A DNA stretch of 64,000 nt from Arthrobacter frigidicola. GTDB lineage: Bacteria; Actinomycetota; Actinomycetes; Actinomycetales; Micrococcaceae. Position 1 is the stretch's first letter, and each line of letters starts with the position of its first letter. The stretch covers positions 186,001-250,000 of the forward strand of contig QZVU01000001.1 in the NCBI GenBank assembly GCA_003602285.1, given 5' to 3'. The translations under genes were made by a program, and so were the position numbers. The notes under the pieces were generated by a model. That model had not been told where the DNA came from. It did no database searches and saw only the letters and a list, made by a program, of their open reading frames with translations. Of this stretch, positions 62,436 to 64,000 are shown in pieces.

Positions 62436-62594
62436 GGCGGTGGTCCCCGGCGGGTTCGACATCGCCGCGGGCCTCCTCATGAGCCCGGTCCACGATCCGC
62501 CCCGCCGGTGAAACGGCGGGGCGAATCTCGGGCCGGTGGCACTGCAGGAACCTGGCCGGCGGTCCGCCGCCGCCAGCGGACCGAGAGGAACACC

Positions 62595-63554
62595 ATGAAG
62601 AAACTTTCTGCCCCGCACGCCGGACGGCTCACCCTGTCGGGGCTGGCCCTGACGGGCCTGCTGGCGGTGACGGCCTGCGGTGGGAACAGTGACCCCGCCG
62701 CCGGACCAGGTGGCGATGCGGCCGGCGGCTCCATCGTCGTGGGGTCGGCCGACTTCCCTGAAAGCCAGATCATTGCGGAAATCTATGCCGGAGCCCTGAA
62801 CGCCGAGGGCATCGATGCAAGCACGAAGCTGAACATCGGTTCGCGGGAAATCTATCTGGCGGCCGTGGCGGAGGGCTCGGTCCAGGTCGTTCCCGACTAC
62901 AGCGGCAACCTGCTGCTGTTCTCGGACCCCCAGTCCACCGCCCAGGCCCCGGAGGAAATCGTCGAGGCCCTGCCCGATGCCCTGAAGACGAAGTTCCCGG
63001 AGGCCGATCTTGGCATTCTCGAGGCCTCCGAGGCCGAGAACAGGGACGCAATGGTCGTCACGAGGGAGACGGCCGAGAAGTACGGGCTGACGTCGATCGC
63101 CGATATGGCCGAGGTCTGCGACGAGCTGACCATCGGCGCGCCCGGCACCTTCCGGGAGCGGCCCTACGGGCTGCCCGGGCTCAAGGAAAAATACGGCTGC
63201 GAGCCTGCAGGCTTCGAGGCCATCAACGACGGTGGCGGGGCCATCACGGTGGAGGCACTGTTGAACGACGACATCCAGGTGGCCGATATCTTCACCACCA
63301 CGCCGTCCATCGTGGACAACGACCTTGTGGTGCTCGAGGATCCCAAGAACAACTGGCTTGCCCAGCAGGTCCTGCCGGTGGTGAACATGGACACCGTGGG
63401 GGAGGACGCTCGGGCGGTCCTCAACGAGGTGTCGGGGGAGCTGACCACCGAGGACCTGATCAACCTCAACCGCCAGGTCAGCGGGGATGAGAAGCGCAAC
63501 CCGTCCGACGCGGCGGCGGGCTGGCTCGAGGAGAAGGGCCTGGCCGGCTCCTGA
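62595..63554 (+). CDS. Osmoprotectant ABC substrate-binding lipoprotein (2)
   Basis: 319 residues, the same length as the preceding protein and closely similar along the whole chain, so a tandem duplicate. Lipobox VTAC in GLLAVTACGGN. Differences cluster in parts of the binding lobes (ENRDAMVVTRETAEKYGL against ENKDAMIVTPATAEEYGL). ATG at 62595 with AGAGGAA upstream. It probably uses the same permease, perhaps with another ligand or affinity. Confidence 0.93.
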   Translation: MKKLSAPHAGRLTLSGLALTGLLAVTACGGNSDPAAGPGGDAAGGSIVVGSADFPESQIIAEIYAGALNAEGIDASTKLNIGSREIYLAAVAEGSVQVVPDYSGNLLLFSDPQSTAQAPEEIVEALPDALKTKFPEADLGILEASEAENRDAMVVTRETAEKYGLTSIADMAEVCDELTIGAPGTFRERPYGLPGLKEKYGCEPAGFEAINDGGGAITVEALLNDDIQVADIFTTTPSIVDNDLVVLEDPKNNWLAQQVLPVVNMDTVGEDARAVLNEVSGELTTEDLINLNRQVSGDEKRNPSDAAAGWLEEKGLAGS

Positions 63555-63631
63555 GCCCGGCCGGTACGTCTTCGGGGGTCCGGTACGCGGCAATTCCGCG
63601 TACCGGGCCCCAGCTGTGGCATTCTGAACGA

Positions 63632-64000
63632 ATGGCAAAGTACAGGCAGTCCGACAAGCTCCACAATGTGCTCTACGACATCCGGGGGCCGCTGCTTGAG
63701 CACGCGAAGATCATGGAGGCCCAGGGCCACCGGATCCTGAAACTTAATATCGGCAATCCCGCGCCGTTCGGCTTCGAGGCCCCCGACGCGATCCTCGTGG
63801 ACATGATCCGCAACCTGCCCAAGTCCCAGGGGTACAGCGACTCCCGGGGAATCTTCTCGGCCCGGACCGCCGTCGTGCAGTACTACCAGGGCCGCGGCAT
63901 CCAGAACATCGACATCGACGACGTGTACCTGGGCAACGGGGTCAGCGAGCTGATCACCCTCTCCCTCCAGGCCCTGCTCAATAACGGCGACGAGATCCTC
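63632..64000 (+). CDS. Pyridoxal phosphate-dependent aminotransferase, N-terminal part (AlaA-like)
   Basis: The first 123 residues are visible, running off the right edge. Opening SDKLHNVLYDIRGPLLEHAK, then ILKLNIGNPAPFGFEAPD and GYSDSRGIFSARTAVVQYY, are typical of alanine aminotransferases of the AlaA/AlaT type. The PLP lysine lies beyond the window. CATTCT stands six bases before the ATG, again a leaderless-type layout. Confidence 0.92.
   Translation, partial: MAKYRQSDKLHNVLYDIRGPLLEHAKIMEAQGHRILKLNIGNPAPFGFEAPDAILVDMIRNLPKSQGYSDSRGIFSARTAVVQYYQGRGIQNIDIDDVYLGNGVSELITLSLQALLNNGDEIL

Noticed and set aside
61419-63638. A 739-codon antisense frame covering both binding-protein genes
   Set aside because: It exists because the two genes are duplicates without stops in that frame; both sense genes have lipoprotein signals and full-length homology.

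Overview
The window is about 70 percent G+C, with GTG and TTG starts, many leaderless-looking promoters, no tRNA or rRNA genes and no transposon genes. Gene content (GuaB3, a Glp-receptor-like membrane protein, a Ruc-like zinc ribbon, an MTES_1575-type nuclease domain) points to an actinobacterium. The order SURF1, DUF3817, guaA, large helicase-like gene, together with the style of the intergenic repeats, suggests a motile Micrococcaceae (Arthrobacter-like) chromosome. The genus is an inference.

Layout. 1-8146: 5' part of the RNase J gene, then guaB3, glpD, a lone PTS IIA gene, and a heterodimeric ABC exporter with one intact and one degenerate ATP site. 8445-37511: a nearly complete flagellar locus. 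The sigma factor gene fliA lies at the left end. A long leftward series runs flgB-flgC-fliE-fliF-fliG-fliH-fliI-fliJ-NlpC/P60-fliK-flgD-flgE, then flbD-motA-motB, then fliM-fliN-fliO-fliP-fliQ-fliR-flhB-flhA-flhF-like-csrA. A second leftward unit holds flagellin, fliD, fliS and a fliT-like gene, and a rightward unit holds flgN-flgK-flgL-fliW. 37563-44279: a small membrane protein, a VOC protein, paired fluoride channels, a Mn-type riboswitch with terC, a winged-helix regulator, SURF1, a DUF3817 protein and guaA. 44375-48325: a 1316-residue helicase-like protein whose motor motifs are degenerate but which ends in a nuclease-like domain. 48492-52964: a block resembling M. tuberculosis Rv0990c-Rv0996, without the moeA1/glp gene. 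53077-58581: alanyl-tRNA editing hydrolase, Lrp-type regulator divergent from an MFS exporter, BadF-type kinase, NUDIX hydrolase and RsgA. 58797-63554: an osmoprotectant-type ABC importer with two tandem binding proteins. The window ends inside an AlaA-type aminotransferase gene.

How the parts work together. Five sites with the pattern CTWAC-N16-CCGAYNG, all with the same 16-base spacer, stand upstream of flgB, flbD-motAB, fliM, flagellin and flgN-flgK. They look like the FliA regulon of this strain. The flagellin leader carries a perfect hairpin presenting AGGA in its loop plus a second GGA at the Shine-Dalgarno, and both csrA and fliW are present. This is the CsrA-FliW-flagellin circuit known from Bacillus subtilis. 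No chemotaxis genes, flgM, fliL, flgF/flgG or flhG were found in the window. FliM lacks the usual CheY-binding N-terminus and the FlhF-like protein has lost its P-loop, so this looks like a reduced or unusually regulated flagellum. Outside the flagellar block, many genes start 6 or 7 bases after a TANNNT element, as expected of leaderless mRNAs.
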